From NCBI GenBank assembly GCA_964430365.1, contig CAYSEU010000010.1, forward strand, positions 1 through 18,137: a stretch of DNA of 18,137 nucleotides, written 5' to 3'. Below, piece by piece: positions 7,288 through 13,743 of the stretch. The translations under genes and the position numbers were made by a program. The notes under the pieces were generated by a model that was not told where the DNA came from, did not search any database, and worked only from the letters and a program-made list of their open reading frames with translations. Origin of the DNA: JAVEVH01 sp964430365 (GTDB lineage Bacteria; Patescibacteriota; Dojkabacteria; SC72). Positions within the stretch are counted from its first letter, which is position 1. Each line of letters begins with the position of its first letter.

Positions 7288-8529
7288 ATGCCAAAATATA
7301 CATATTCGGCTAGAGATAGCAAAGGTAAAGAAGTAAAAGGAAAGCTTGAGGCAAGAGATCCTCAAGCAATGGCTGAGATATTACAAGATAGAGGATTGGT
7401 AGTAGTGAGTATTAAAGAACAGATGGCAATTGACCTTGAAGAGCTTGGTCAGATAAATATTGGAGGTATACCAATGAAAGAGAAAGTTGTCTTTATGAGA
7501 CAGCTTGCTACTATGGTTGGGGCAGGACTTCCACTTACAAGGGGATTACAAATTATGGAACAACAAGTTGGTAATCCTATGTTTAAGAAAGTTATATCAC
7601 AGGTAAAAAGTTCTGTAGAGTCTGGAAAATCGTTGGCAGAATCTTTTAGGAGAGCTGATGAGGTATTTGATGAGATTACCATTAACCTTATCGAAGCTGG
7701 AGAATCAAGTGGTAATTTAGATGTAATACTTAATAAATTAGCTGTTGAGTTAGAAGAAAGTAAGAAGTTAGGGGATAAGTTAAGGTCTGCATTAACGTAC
7801 CCTATGATATTACTTGTTGTTATTGCAGGTGTTGTACTTCTTATGATGTTTGTGCTTGTACCCTCTATGAAAGATATTTATGGAGAGTTTGGTGCAGAGT
7901 TACCAGGGATTACTCAATTCCTTATAGATATGAGTTCTTTCTTTGTCAAATTCTGGTGGGCCCTACTAATAGTTATACTTTCGTTAATAATTGGATATAA
8001 GGTATGGATAGATACTCCTAAGGGTAAAAGAAATAGAGATAAGATACTTCTTAAGATTCCTATCCTAGGGATGATGATAAGTAAGATGCAGCTAGCTCAG
8101 TTTACTAGACTTTTAGGATTGCTTCTTTCAAGTGGTCTGTCTATTATGAGGGCTTTAGAGCTCTCTGCTATGTCTCTAAGCAATGAAATGTTTAAAGAGG
8201 TAATACTAGCTTCTAGAGATGAGGTTGAAAAAGGAGGCTCCTTAGCTATCCCAATAGCTAGAAGTGAATACTACCCTCTTTTAGTAAGTAGTATGATTGC
8301 TGTTGGAGAAGAAACAGGAGAGTTAGATAATGTATTAGCAAAGGTAGCAGAGTACTACAAAGATGAGGTAGATGTAGCTACCGCAAATATGTCAGCAACT
8401 CTAGAACCACTTTTTCTTATTGTGATGGGTTTAGTAATTGCATTTATCTCATTAGCAATTTACATGCCTATGTTCCAACTTTCAGAGGTAATGGGTATGA
8501 TAATTGACATTGTAAGTGTTATTGTGTAA
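7288..8529 (+). CDS. pilC: Type IV pilus inner-membrane platform protein PilC
   Basis: Polytopic membrane protein that contacts the PilB and PilT motors and guides pilins into the fibre (GspF/PilC family). It is 413 residues, the usual length. Two repeated T2SSF domains are seen: one with MRQLATMVGAGLPLTRGLQIM (70-90) and EAGESSGNLD (136-145), and its duplicate with TRLLGLLLSSGLSIMRAL (273-290) and AVGEETGELD (338-347). Membrane segments lie near residues 172-192, 222-238 and 374-394. The N-terminus MPKYTYSARDSKGKEVKG is typical of the family. ATG lies 2 nt after the pilT stop, with no SD and no promoter between, so it is probably coupled to pilT. Confidence 0.95.
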   Translation: MPKYTYSARDSKGKEVKGKLEARDPQAMAEILQDRGLVVVSIKEQMAIDLEELGQINIGGIPMKEKVVFMRQLATMVGAGLPLTRGLQIMEQQVGNPMFKKVISQVKSSVESGKSLAESFRRADEVFDEITINLIEAGESSGNLDVILNKLAVELEESKKLGDKLRSALTYPMILLVVIAGVVLLMMFVLVPSMKDIYGEFGAELPGITQFLIDMSSFFVKFWWALLIVILSLIIGYKVWIDTPKGKRNRDKILLKIPILGMMISKMQLAQFTRLLGLLLSSGLSIMRALELSAMSLSNEMFKEVILASRDEVEKGGSLAIPIARSEYYPLLVSSMIAVGEETGELDNVLAKVAEYYKDEVDVATANMSATLEPLFLIVMGLVIAFISLAIYMPMFQLSEVMGMIIDIVSVIV

Positions 8530-8562
8530 TTTTTATATATAAATTAAATTATTTATTTTTAT

Positions 8563-9135
8563 ATGGGAATGAATAGAAAATATTCAGGTTTCACCCTAGT
8601 AGAAATGCTTATCGTAATGGGTATCATTATTATCCTTATGGCGGTAGGTATTGCTGCAGGAAGATTTGCTATACAAAGGGCAAATGATGTGGCACATCAG
8701 AATGCTGCTGACCAGTTATTTACAGCAGTACAATCATATCTAACAGATGAGAGAGAATATCCAACCCTAGAGGGTCTCACGAATGGTTGGGCAGATGCTC
8801 TAGCAGACGGGGGTATTTTAAATGAGTACCTATCTATTGGAGAATTCAGAGGTGGTACAGATGCAACATATTACTATTGGACCGATACTAGGGCTGCATT
8901 AGTATGTGTATCTCTTGGTGGATTTGATGATGTTGATGGTAGAGGTTATTACTGTACGGGTAACGGATTTGGTGCAGATGGGGCACCCTTGATTAATGAA
9001 AAAGATGTCGAGAATTCAACAGGAACGACAGAAGCGTGGCCAGCAGGTACGACAGGGTGGTTATTTAAGCAACCTTGGGATAATGGTGATTCAACAACAG
9101 ATCCTGCATTTGGAGCTGTAGTTACTGGATCTTAA
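8563..9135 (+). CDS. Type IV prepilin, GspG-like; probable major pilin
   Basis: Structural pilin secreted through PilD and polymerised by PilB/PilC. The leader MGMNRKYSG is followed by FTLVEMLIVMGIIIILMAVG; cleavage after G9 gives Phe+1 and Glu+5 (E14). The hydrophobic helix is residues 10-32. The following helix with AADQLFTAVQSYLTDEREYPT resembles GspG-type pilins. The two mature cysteines (in LVCVSL and YYCTG) could form one disulfide in the globular domain, which ends near GAVVTGS. Length is 190 residues. It is the last gene before a strong terminator and lies next to pilC, which fits an abundant pilin, but expression is inferred. ATG at 8569 is an alternative start. Confidence 0.9.
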   Translation: MGMNRKYSGFTLVEMLIVMGIIIILMAVGIAAGRFAIQRANDVAHQNAADQLFTAVQSYLTDEREYPTLEGLTNGWADALADGGILNEYLSIGEFRGGTDATYYYWTDTRAALVCVSLGGFDDVDGRGYYCTGNGFGADGAPLINEKDVENSTGTTEAWPAGTTGWLFKQPWDNGDSTTDPAFGAVVTGS

Positions 9136-9155
9136 TTCAAATATATTTTGTAATC

Positions 9156-9183
9156 AAACCCCCTCAATCTCGAGGGGGTTTTT
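9156..9183 (+). terminator. Strong intrinsic terminator after the pilin gene
   Basis: A 10-bp perfect stem (AAACCCCCTC at 9156-9165, GAGGGGGTTT at 9172-9181), a 6-nt loop AATCTC and a T run (9179-9183). It sits 20 nt after the pilin stop and is the only clear rho-independent terminator in the window. Confidence 0.93.
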
Positions 9184-9200
9184 ATTTTATTAAAAGTATA

Positions 9201-9206
9201 TATAAT
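9201..9206 (+). promoter_or_regulatory. -10-like TATAAT just before pilD
   Basis: A consensus TATAAT is located 7 nt before the pilD ATG, immediately downstream of the terminator. No SD lies between it and the ATG. The -35 position falls in the terminator T-rich arm and does not match consensus. A leaderless pilD transcript is the simplest reading. Confidence 0.5.
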
Positions 9207-9213
9207 TATCTAT

Positions 9214-9978
9214 ATGCATATATATTTTACATTTATCTTATTTCTAATAGGGTTAGTATCAGCAAGCTTTTTAAATGCTCTACTATATAGAATAGATAAT
9301 GGATATAAATACCCAGATATCTTTATAAAAGGCTCTCACTGTGAGAAGTGTAATAAACAATTAAAGACATATGAACTAATACCAGTAATATCTTTTTTTC
9401 TTTTTAGGGGCAAATGTTCTAAATGTGGATATAAGGTACCGGCGTATTACCCTCTCTCTGAGTTAATGTTAGGTGTTAGTTTTGCTAGTATCTATTTCTA
9501 CTCCCTATCCCCTATTCTATACATTGTAATACTATTCTTTTTCGCTTTTTCCTACTTTGATAGATTGTATAAGAGTGTTCCAGCTATATTAGTAGATGTA
9601 TATTTAGGTATATTAGTAATATATTTCTTTACTCTGGTTATATTACAAAAAGGTATTCCTGAGAATGGAATACTCGTTGGTTTAATTATTTCATTACTAG
9701 CATTCATATTGGGCAAATTATTTAAAAAACCGTTTGGTATAGGGGATATATTAGTATTAATAGGGTTATCTATTGTATTATCTTTACCCCTTTATGTAGG
9801 ATTCATCTATATATTCCTAATACTCTCAAGCATATACTCCCTAATATTAGTCTATTTAAAGAAGATTACCTTAAAGAGTTCTATTCCCCTACTCCCCTTT
9901 ATGTTTGTATCACTTACGGCCCTTCTTTTTTTTAATGAGTATATTGTTGAATTAATAGAAAAGATTTACTATTTTTAA
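9214..9978 (+). CDS. pilD: Prepilin peptidase (type IV leader peptidase) PilD
   Basis: Membrane aspartyl protease (GxGD type) that cleaves the leader of the prepilins encoded around it and usually N-methylates the new N-terminus. It is 254 residues with several hydrophobic segments. The N-terminal cytoplasmic domain has two Cys pairs, C43/C46 (HCEKC) and C68/C71 (KCSKC), as in zinc-binding PilD proteins. Catalytic aspartates are expected at D116 (in SYFDRLYKSVP) and D178 (in FGIGD, the GxGD motif). The usual VxxFLN-type start of the family is visible as GLVSASFLNALLYR. It starts after the terminator of the pilin gene, so it is probably transcribed separately from pilB-pilT-pilC-pilin. Confidence 0.94.
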   Translation: MHIYFTFILFLIGLVSASFLNALLYRIDNGYKYPDIFIKGSHCEKCNKQLKTYELIPVISFFLFRGKCSKCGYKVPAYYPLSELMLGVSFASIYFYSLSPILYIVILFFFAFSYFDRLYKSVPAILVDVYLGILVIYFFTLVILQKGIPENGILVGLIISLLAFILGKLFKKPFGIGDILVLIGLSIVLSLPLYVGFIYIFLILSSIYSLILVYLKKITLKSSIPLLPFMFVSLTALLFFNEYIVELIEKIYYF

Positions 9979-10007
9979 TATATATAGTAAGGAGATATGA
10001 TTTAGTA

Positions 10008-10043
10008 TTGAGTAGTTAAAAATTTTCTGTTAAATTATATTAT
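10008..10043 (+). promoter_or_regulatory. Candidate promoter of the minor pilin operon
   Basis: Two readings exist in the 72-84-nt gap after pilD. TTGAGT (10008-10013) with 17 bp to TAAATT (10031-10036), preceded by TGT as an extended -10 box, is one. TATTAT (10038-10043), 7 nt before TTG 10051, is the other. The region also holds an AAGGAG (9989-9994) that precedes only ATG-ATT-TAG. Confidence 0.4.
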
Positions 10044-10062
10044 TACTTATTTGGGACTGTCC

Positions 10063-11082
10063 ATGATAAAAAGGAAATCAAGAATTAATGCGTACTCTCT
10101 GTTAGAGATGTTGTTAGTGATGGCAATTCTTATTATTTTTGGATCTTTTGGTGTAGGTGGTTTTGTAGGATTTAGAGAAACGATGTTTGTTAGGGAGAAT
10201 GTTGAGATTATTAAACAAGATATACTACTAGCACAGGAACAGGCTACTCTTGTAAAAAGGGGTGTTGGAGATAATTGGTTATATGGTGTTGGTATAGACT
10301 TTGGAGGGATGACTACACAGGGTGGTACATACAGTATGATTAAATGGTGTTCTCCATTTACAGATTTTGGTAATACAATAACTAGGTCAAAACTTCTAGG
10401 ATGGGATCCTTCTGCAGATATAGGGGATACTATTAAAGAATTACCAGAGGGTTCTCTCCCTATAGATGATGGATATATGATAGATCCTGTAGACCCAGTA
10501 AACCAAATAGATATTGTAGATCCCATCGATGAGGGTGGCCTTGTTGATAAAGATCCACCTACTGTGATAACTCCTATTGGACCTGAAGTAATGGGTGTGA
10601 CATATGTAGCTCCCTTTGTTAATGGATATATGCCTGTAGGTACAGAGTCGTATACTACCTCATGTGTACCAGGTACTACCTCCTTGGTAGAATTTAAAGG
10701 AGAGGCTGTAGATAGGTTTGTAGATGCTGGAGAGATTTCCTTGCTGGGTTATAATGGGGAGTACCCTATCCAATATTTAGTATTTGAAGCTGTAACAGGT
10801 AAGGCCTTTCTATATGATTCTGCTGGTCGTCCCGTAAACTACTCTTCTTCTGGAGGTGTTCTTACATATGATGGTAAAAATGTATTGGATATATTAATTA
10901 CAAGAAGAGGTAGTACTAAGTTTGACGTTCTCTCAATATATCCATCCTCTGGGGCTATCGTACATCATGTATACAGTAATGAAGATTTAGCCCAAGATGG
11001 AGATCCCAACACTATTACAGTTGATGGGAAGATATATCATAGGTTTGGGATATTTGACGATATTAGTTCATACAGAGATTAA
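10063..11082 (+). CDS. Minor prepilin, GspH/FimU-position, with Pro/Asp-rich insert
   Basis: Probable minor pilin at the pilus tip. The leader MIKRKSRINA is followed by YSLLEMLLVMAILIIFGSFG; Glu+5 is E15, but the residue at -1 is Ala10, not the usual Gly. The helix with VRENVEIIKQDILLAQEQA fits GspH/FimU-type pilins. It is much longer (339 residues) than typical GspH (~170). A Pro/Asp-rich stretch at about residues 141-180, including MIDPVDPV and ending in EVMGVT, separates the N-terminal part from a beta-rich C-terminal half with no family I recognise. TTG at 10051 would add four residues and may be the leaderless start. It overlaps the next gene by one base (TAATG). Confidence 0.82.
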   Translation: MIKRKSRINAYSLLEMLLVMAILIIFGSFGVGGFVGFRETMFVRENVEIIKQDILLAQEQATLVKRGVGDNWLYGVGIDFGGMTTQGGTYSMIKWCSPFTDFGNTITRSKLLGWDPSADIGDTIKELPEGSLPIDDGYMIDPVDPVNQIDIVDPIDEGGLVDKDPPTVITPIGPEVMGVTYVAPFVNGYMPVGTESYTTSCVPGTTSLVEFKGEAVDRFVDAGEISLLGYNGEYPIQYLVFEAVTGKAFLYDSAGRPVNYSSSGGVLTYDGKNVLDILITRRGSTKFDVLSIYPSSGAIVHHVYSNEDLAQDGDPNTITVDGKIYHRFGIFDDISSYRD

Positions 11083-11636
11083 TGAAAGAGAAAACATTAA
11101 AAAAAGTATATAAGGGATTAGGATTTGTAGAAGCATTGATTGCTTTAAGTGTATCTGGTGTTGTTGCTGTTGTATTAATGGGAATATCGGCCGAAGCTAT
11201 TTCAGAGTTAAGAAGATTAGATATGCAAGATAATATTGCTCAACATGCAGTCTCGACAGCTGTAATACTGCAAGACATTGCAATTAAACAAGCTTTCCTT
11301 AATGAAGAAGATGAGAATATCTTCTATGAATATCTTAATATGGGTCAATGCTATGGTTTCTTAACAGATGTAGATACTGGTGAGGTTACCATTGATACAA
11401 CTACAAGTTATCAAGAAACAGATAGGGATGTATACTCCTCTTCCTCGGTAATATTAGGAGAGGATGATGATAATCCTGAATTTTTTAGAATAATGTGTGT
11501 AGAACAGGCTCCAAGTGCATCGGATATGTCAAAGATGCTTGTTAAGATTATTACTGGTTCAAACAGGGTTGAGGGTAAGGTTACTAATAATAGAGATGTT
11601 AAAGATTATGAATATTATTCAATAATAGTATTATGA
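11082..11636 (+). CDS. Minor prepilin, GspI/PilV-position
   Basis: Probable minor pilin of the tip complex. MKEKTLKKVYKG is followed by LGFVEALIALSVSGVVAVVL. Cleavage after G12 puts Leu at +1 and Glu at +5 (E17), the PilV/GspI style. A cut after G14 would put Glu at +3 and is less likely. It is 184 residues with a globular part rich in Asp/Glu and two Cys (QCYGF and MCVEQ). Start and stop are tightly coupled to both neighbours: 1-nt overlap upstream, and ATGA overlap downstream. It is the only complete gene here that ends in TGA. The assignment to PilV/GspI rests on order and N-terminus, not on the globular domain. Confidence 0.85.
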   Translation: MKEKTLKKVYKGLGFVEALIALSVSGVVAVVLMGISAEAISELRRLDMQDNIAQHAVSTAVILQDIAIKQAFLNEEDENIFYEYLNMGQCYGFLTDVDTGEVTIDTTTSYQETDRDVYSSSSVILGEDDDNPEFFRIMCVEQAPSASDMSKMLVKIITGSNRVEGKVTNNRDVKDYEYYSIIVL

Positions 11637-12328
11637 GAAAGAATTATAAAAAATATAAAGGGTTTAGTTTAATAGAGCTATTACTAACTACTATGATTTT
11701 AACTGTTATCATGCTACTTGTAGCTACTACTCTAAATACCGTTATAAAGGTTTCTAATACTACTAATAGTAAGAATACAGCTAGAGCTAATATGTCATAT
11801 ATAATGGATTTTGTTAGTAGAGCTTTAACAAATTCTGAATTAGGAGATATATATATGTTTAATTCTTCTGGTGTACGAACTCTTGGAGAAAATGATGGAC
11901 AGTTAGGAATAATTTCTTCTGTAGACCTTGGTAGTACATACGCAGATGGTAAGTTAGGAGATGTAGCAGTTCAAGGTAACGAAATACATATGAAATTGTA
12001 TGGATACAATGATTGGACATGTATAGGATATTTTGAAGACTCAAGTGGATACGGATATATTGTAAGAACAGTATATGAAGATGATATGCAGGGTGATCAT
12101 AGCCTATGCTTTGGTGAAGATGCTATTGTTACTCCTATGCACTCCTTTATGATAGATGTAAGTGGTTTTTCTTTGGATTATATAGTAATGGGAGATAAGG
12201 AGAATAGGATGTTTTTGATTAATTCAACCCTTCGCCCACTCTACTGGCCAGTGGGAGATACTTTCCCTATAAATCGTGATGTAACAAGGCAAGCGGTAGT
12301 ATCTACGCAAGCTTTGACATGGTATTAA
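11633..12328 (+). CDS. Minor prepilin, GspJ/PilW-position
   Basis: Probable minor pilin. The leader MRKNYKKYKG is followed by FSLIELLLTTMILTVIMLLV, a textbook class III signal with Phe+1 and Glu+5 (E15). The helix continues through about residue 70 (with ARANMSYIMDFVSRALTNSE), as in PilW/GspJ. The 231-residue length is normal for GspJ/PilW. The globular part contains WTCIGY and HSLCFGED, giving two cysteines. ATG overlaps the previous stop (ATGA), so translation is probably coupled. A consensus -35 element for the next gene is embedded in its last codons. Confidence 0.87.
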   Translation: MRKNYKKYKGFSLIELLLTTMILTVIMLLVATTLNTVIKVSNTTNSKNTARANMSYIMDFVSRALTNSELGDIYMFNSSGVRTLGENDGQLGIISSVDLGSTYADGKLGDVAVQGNEIHMKLYGYNDWTCIGYFEDSSGYGYIVRTVYEDDMQGDHSLCFGEDAIVTPMHSFMIDVSGFSLDYIVMGDKENRMFLINSTLRPLYWPVGDTFPINRDVTRQAVVSTQALTWY

Positions 12329-12342
12329 TTAATTGTTAATTT
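12314..12342 (+). promoter_or_regulatory. Promoter before the PilX-like gene
   Basis: A perfect TTGACA (12314-12319) is separated by 17 bp from TAATTT (12337-12342). The ATG at 12348 lies 5 nt after the -10 box, and ATG 12354 lies 11 nt after it. This is the best-formed promoter of the window and would make the transcript leaderless or nearly so. Confidence 0.6.
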
Positions 12343-12347
12343 AATAT

Positions 12348-13313
12348 ATGGAGATGAATAAAAAGAAAACATATTCAGGGCAAGCAATTGCGATTATTAT
12401 GGTAGTACTGGTTGTAGCTACCGTTATTGGAGCATCTCTTTACTCTAGAATGATAAAGAATAGAGGATCTCTTGTGGAAAATAAAGAGTCTACAAGAGCT
12501 ATGGCACAGGTAGATACTCTTTTAGATTTAGTAATTACTAGCGATTTAGCTTCTACACAAGAAAATTTTGATACCTGTCTTTCTTCAGGATCTTGTTCAT
12601 TTAGTAGTTTAAGTGAGTATGATGCCCTATTTGGAGACTCTATTGATCCAGGTATTAGTAATCAAATCTCTGATTGGTGTGAGAATACTCCTACATCACA
12701 AAACTCTGATATGACAATTACTGTTGAGTATGCAGATATAGAAGATTATAAAGATTACGATGTAGGTGAGGTAATGGCATTAAAGGTAGGTAATTTAGGT
12801 TTACCTGCAGGGTGTATGCTAACCTTAGGTTTTAAGAGTGTAGGTACTGGGGAAGAACTTTTTACAGTTAAGAGGGTATATATGGATGTAAGTGGTAATG
12901 TTAAACCTTATGAAGAGGATGATATGAGACTTTACTGCTACTCTACAAGTGAAAACTGTGATGCCCCTATCGCACCCAAAACCTCTATTGAGCTCCCCTA
13001 TTTCCTTGCCTCAAACAGTCCAGAAGCTAATACTCTGCAGATAGATATGGCTGAAACAAAGGTAGCAGGAGGAGTTACATATTCCCTTTATGAAATTAGA
13101 GTATTACCAATATATGGTAAGTTAGGTATATCAACTCAGGCAGACTCATGTGCAAGTACAAAGCTTTATAACTATAAAGTGACGGCAGATGTTACATGTG
13201 AGGGTGTAAGAAGAGCTGGGGAAGTAGTTATTCCAAATGTAAAAAACTTAGGTTACCATGCTATGTTTGATTACACCATTTATAATGCTGTGGGTGTTTT
13301 AGAACCAAATTAA
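12348..13313 (+). CDS. Minor pilin-like protein, PilX/GspK-position
   Basis: Probable tip-complex component. MEMNKKKTYSG is followed by QAIAIIMVVLVVATVIGASL, a PilX_N-like hydrophobic helix. If it is processed after G11, +1 is Gln and +5 is Ile, so the usual Glu+5 is missing. GspK lacks Glu+5 in the same way, consistent with a pilin at the very tip that needs no lower neighbour. The 321-residue length matches GspK (~320). It has eight cysteines (77, 83, 111, 156, 197, 204, 268, 284), an even number that fits disulfides outside the cell. The globular domain is not one I recognise. Whether PilD cleaves it is uncertain. ATG 12354 is an alternative start. Confidence 0.78.
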   Translation: MEMNKKKTYSGQAIAIIMVVLVVATVIGASLYSRMIKNRGSLVENKESTRAMAQVDTLLDLVITSDLASTQENFDTCLSSGSCSFSSLSEYDALFGDSIDPGISNQISDWCENTPTSQNSDMTITVEYADIEDYKDYDVGEVMALKVGNLGLPAGCMLTLGFKSVGTGEELFTVKRVYMDVSGNVKPYEEDDMRLYCYSTSENCDAPIAPKTSIELPYFLASNSPEANTLQIDMAETKVAGGVTYSLYEIRVLPIYGKLGISTQADSCASTKLYNYKVTADVTCEGVRRAGEVVIPNVKNLGYHAMFDYTIYNAVGVLEPN

Positions 13314-13331
13314 ATTAAATTTATTCTCGTT

Positions 13332-13715
13332 ATGGCTAATACAAAGAAAATATTAATAGTAGAAGATGAGAAATCTCTTTTAGATTCATATGCAGAGTTA
13401 GTAGAATCTGCAGGCTATGTAGCTATGAAGGCTGCAGATGGATATCAAGGTCTAGACTTACTTGCTAATAATTTAGATCAGATAGATATTGTACTTCTAG
13501 ATCTAATGATGCCTGGTGTAGATGGTTTAGAGGTGTTAAAAACTATTAAAAACAATGAGGAAAAATACGGTACTATGCCTATCATTATCCTAACCAATAT
13601 GACTAGTGAATCAGTAGTAAAAGAAGCATTCAATATTGGTGCTACATCATACTTAGTTAAAACGGATTTAGATTACGAAGGGTTAGTAAAAGAATTAGAC
13701 AAGTTCATAGGTTAA
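13332..13715 (+). CDS. Receiver-only (CheY-like) response regulator
   Basis: Stand-alone receiver domain of 127 residues with no output domain. All phosphotransfer residues are in place: acidic pocket E11/D12, phospho-acceptor D57 (in LLDLMMPG), T88 (in ILTNMT), Y107, and K110 (in YLVKTD). The fold is complete from KKILIVEDE to the last helix ELDKFIG. The partner kinase is not in the window. By position it could regulate the pilus motors, as PilG/PilH do in Pseudomonas; that is inferred from gene neighbourhood only. It follows the PilX-like gene by 18 nt. The preceding AT-rich gap has no SD and only a weak -10-like TTTATT (13320-13325). Confidence 0.93.
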   Translation: MANTKKILIVEDEKSLLDSYAELVESAGYVAMKAADGYQGLDLLANNLDQIDIVLLDLMMPGVDGLEVLKTIKNNEEKYGTMPIIILTNMTSESVVKEAFNIGATSYLVKTDLDYEGLVKELDKFIG

Positions 13716-13731
13716 AAACTGCTAAATTTAA

Positions 13732-13737
13732 TATAGT
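13732..13737 (+). promoter_or_regulatory. -10-like TATAGT before the 573-residue protein gene
   Basis: TATAGT ends 6 nt before GTG 13744. No SD or consensus -35 box is present. It is part of the same short-distance pattern seen before pilT and pilD. Confidence 0.3.
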
Positions 13738-13743
13738 TTTAAA

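Noticed and set aside
10047..10526. Minus-strand 159-codon frame opposite the FimU-like pilin
   Set aside because: The plus strand has a clear prepilin motif (YSLLE plus hydrophobic helix); the antisense product has no recognisable domain.
11634..11636. Possible UGA-glycine code (as in Gracilibacteria/SR1)
   Set aside because: Glycine is written with GGN throughout, no gene contains in-frame UGA, and the TGA here is placed in a standard ATGA stop-start overlap.
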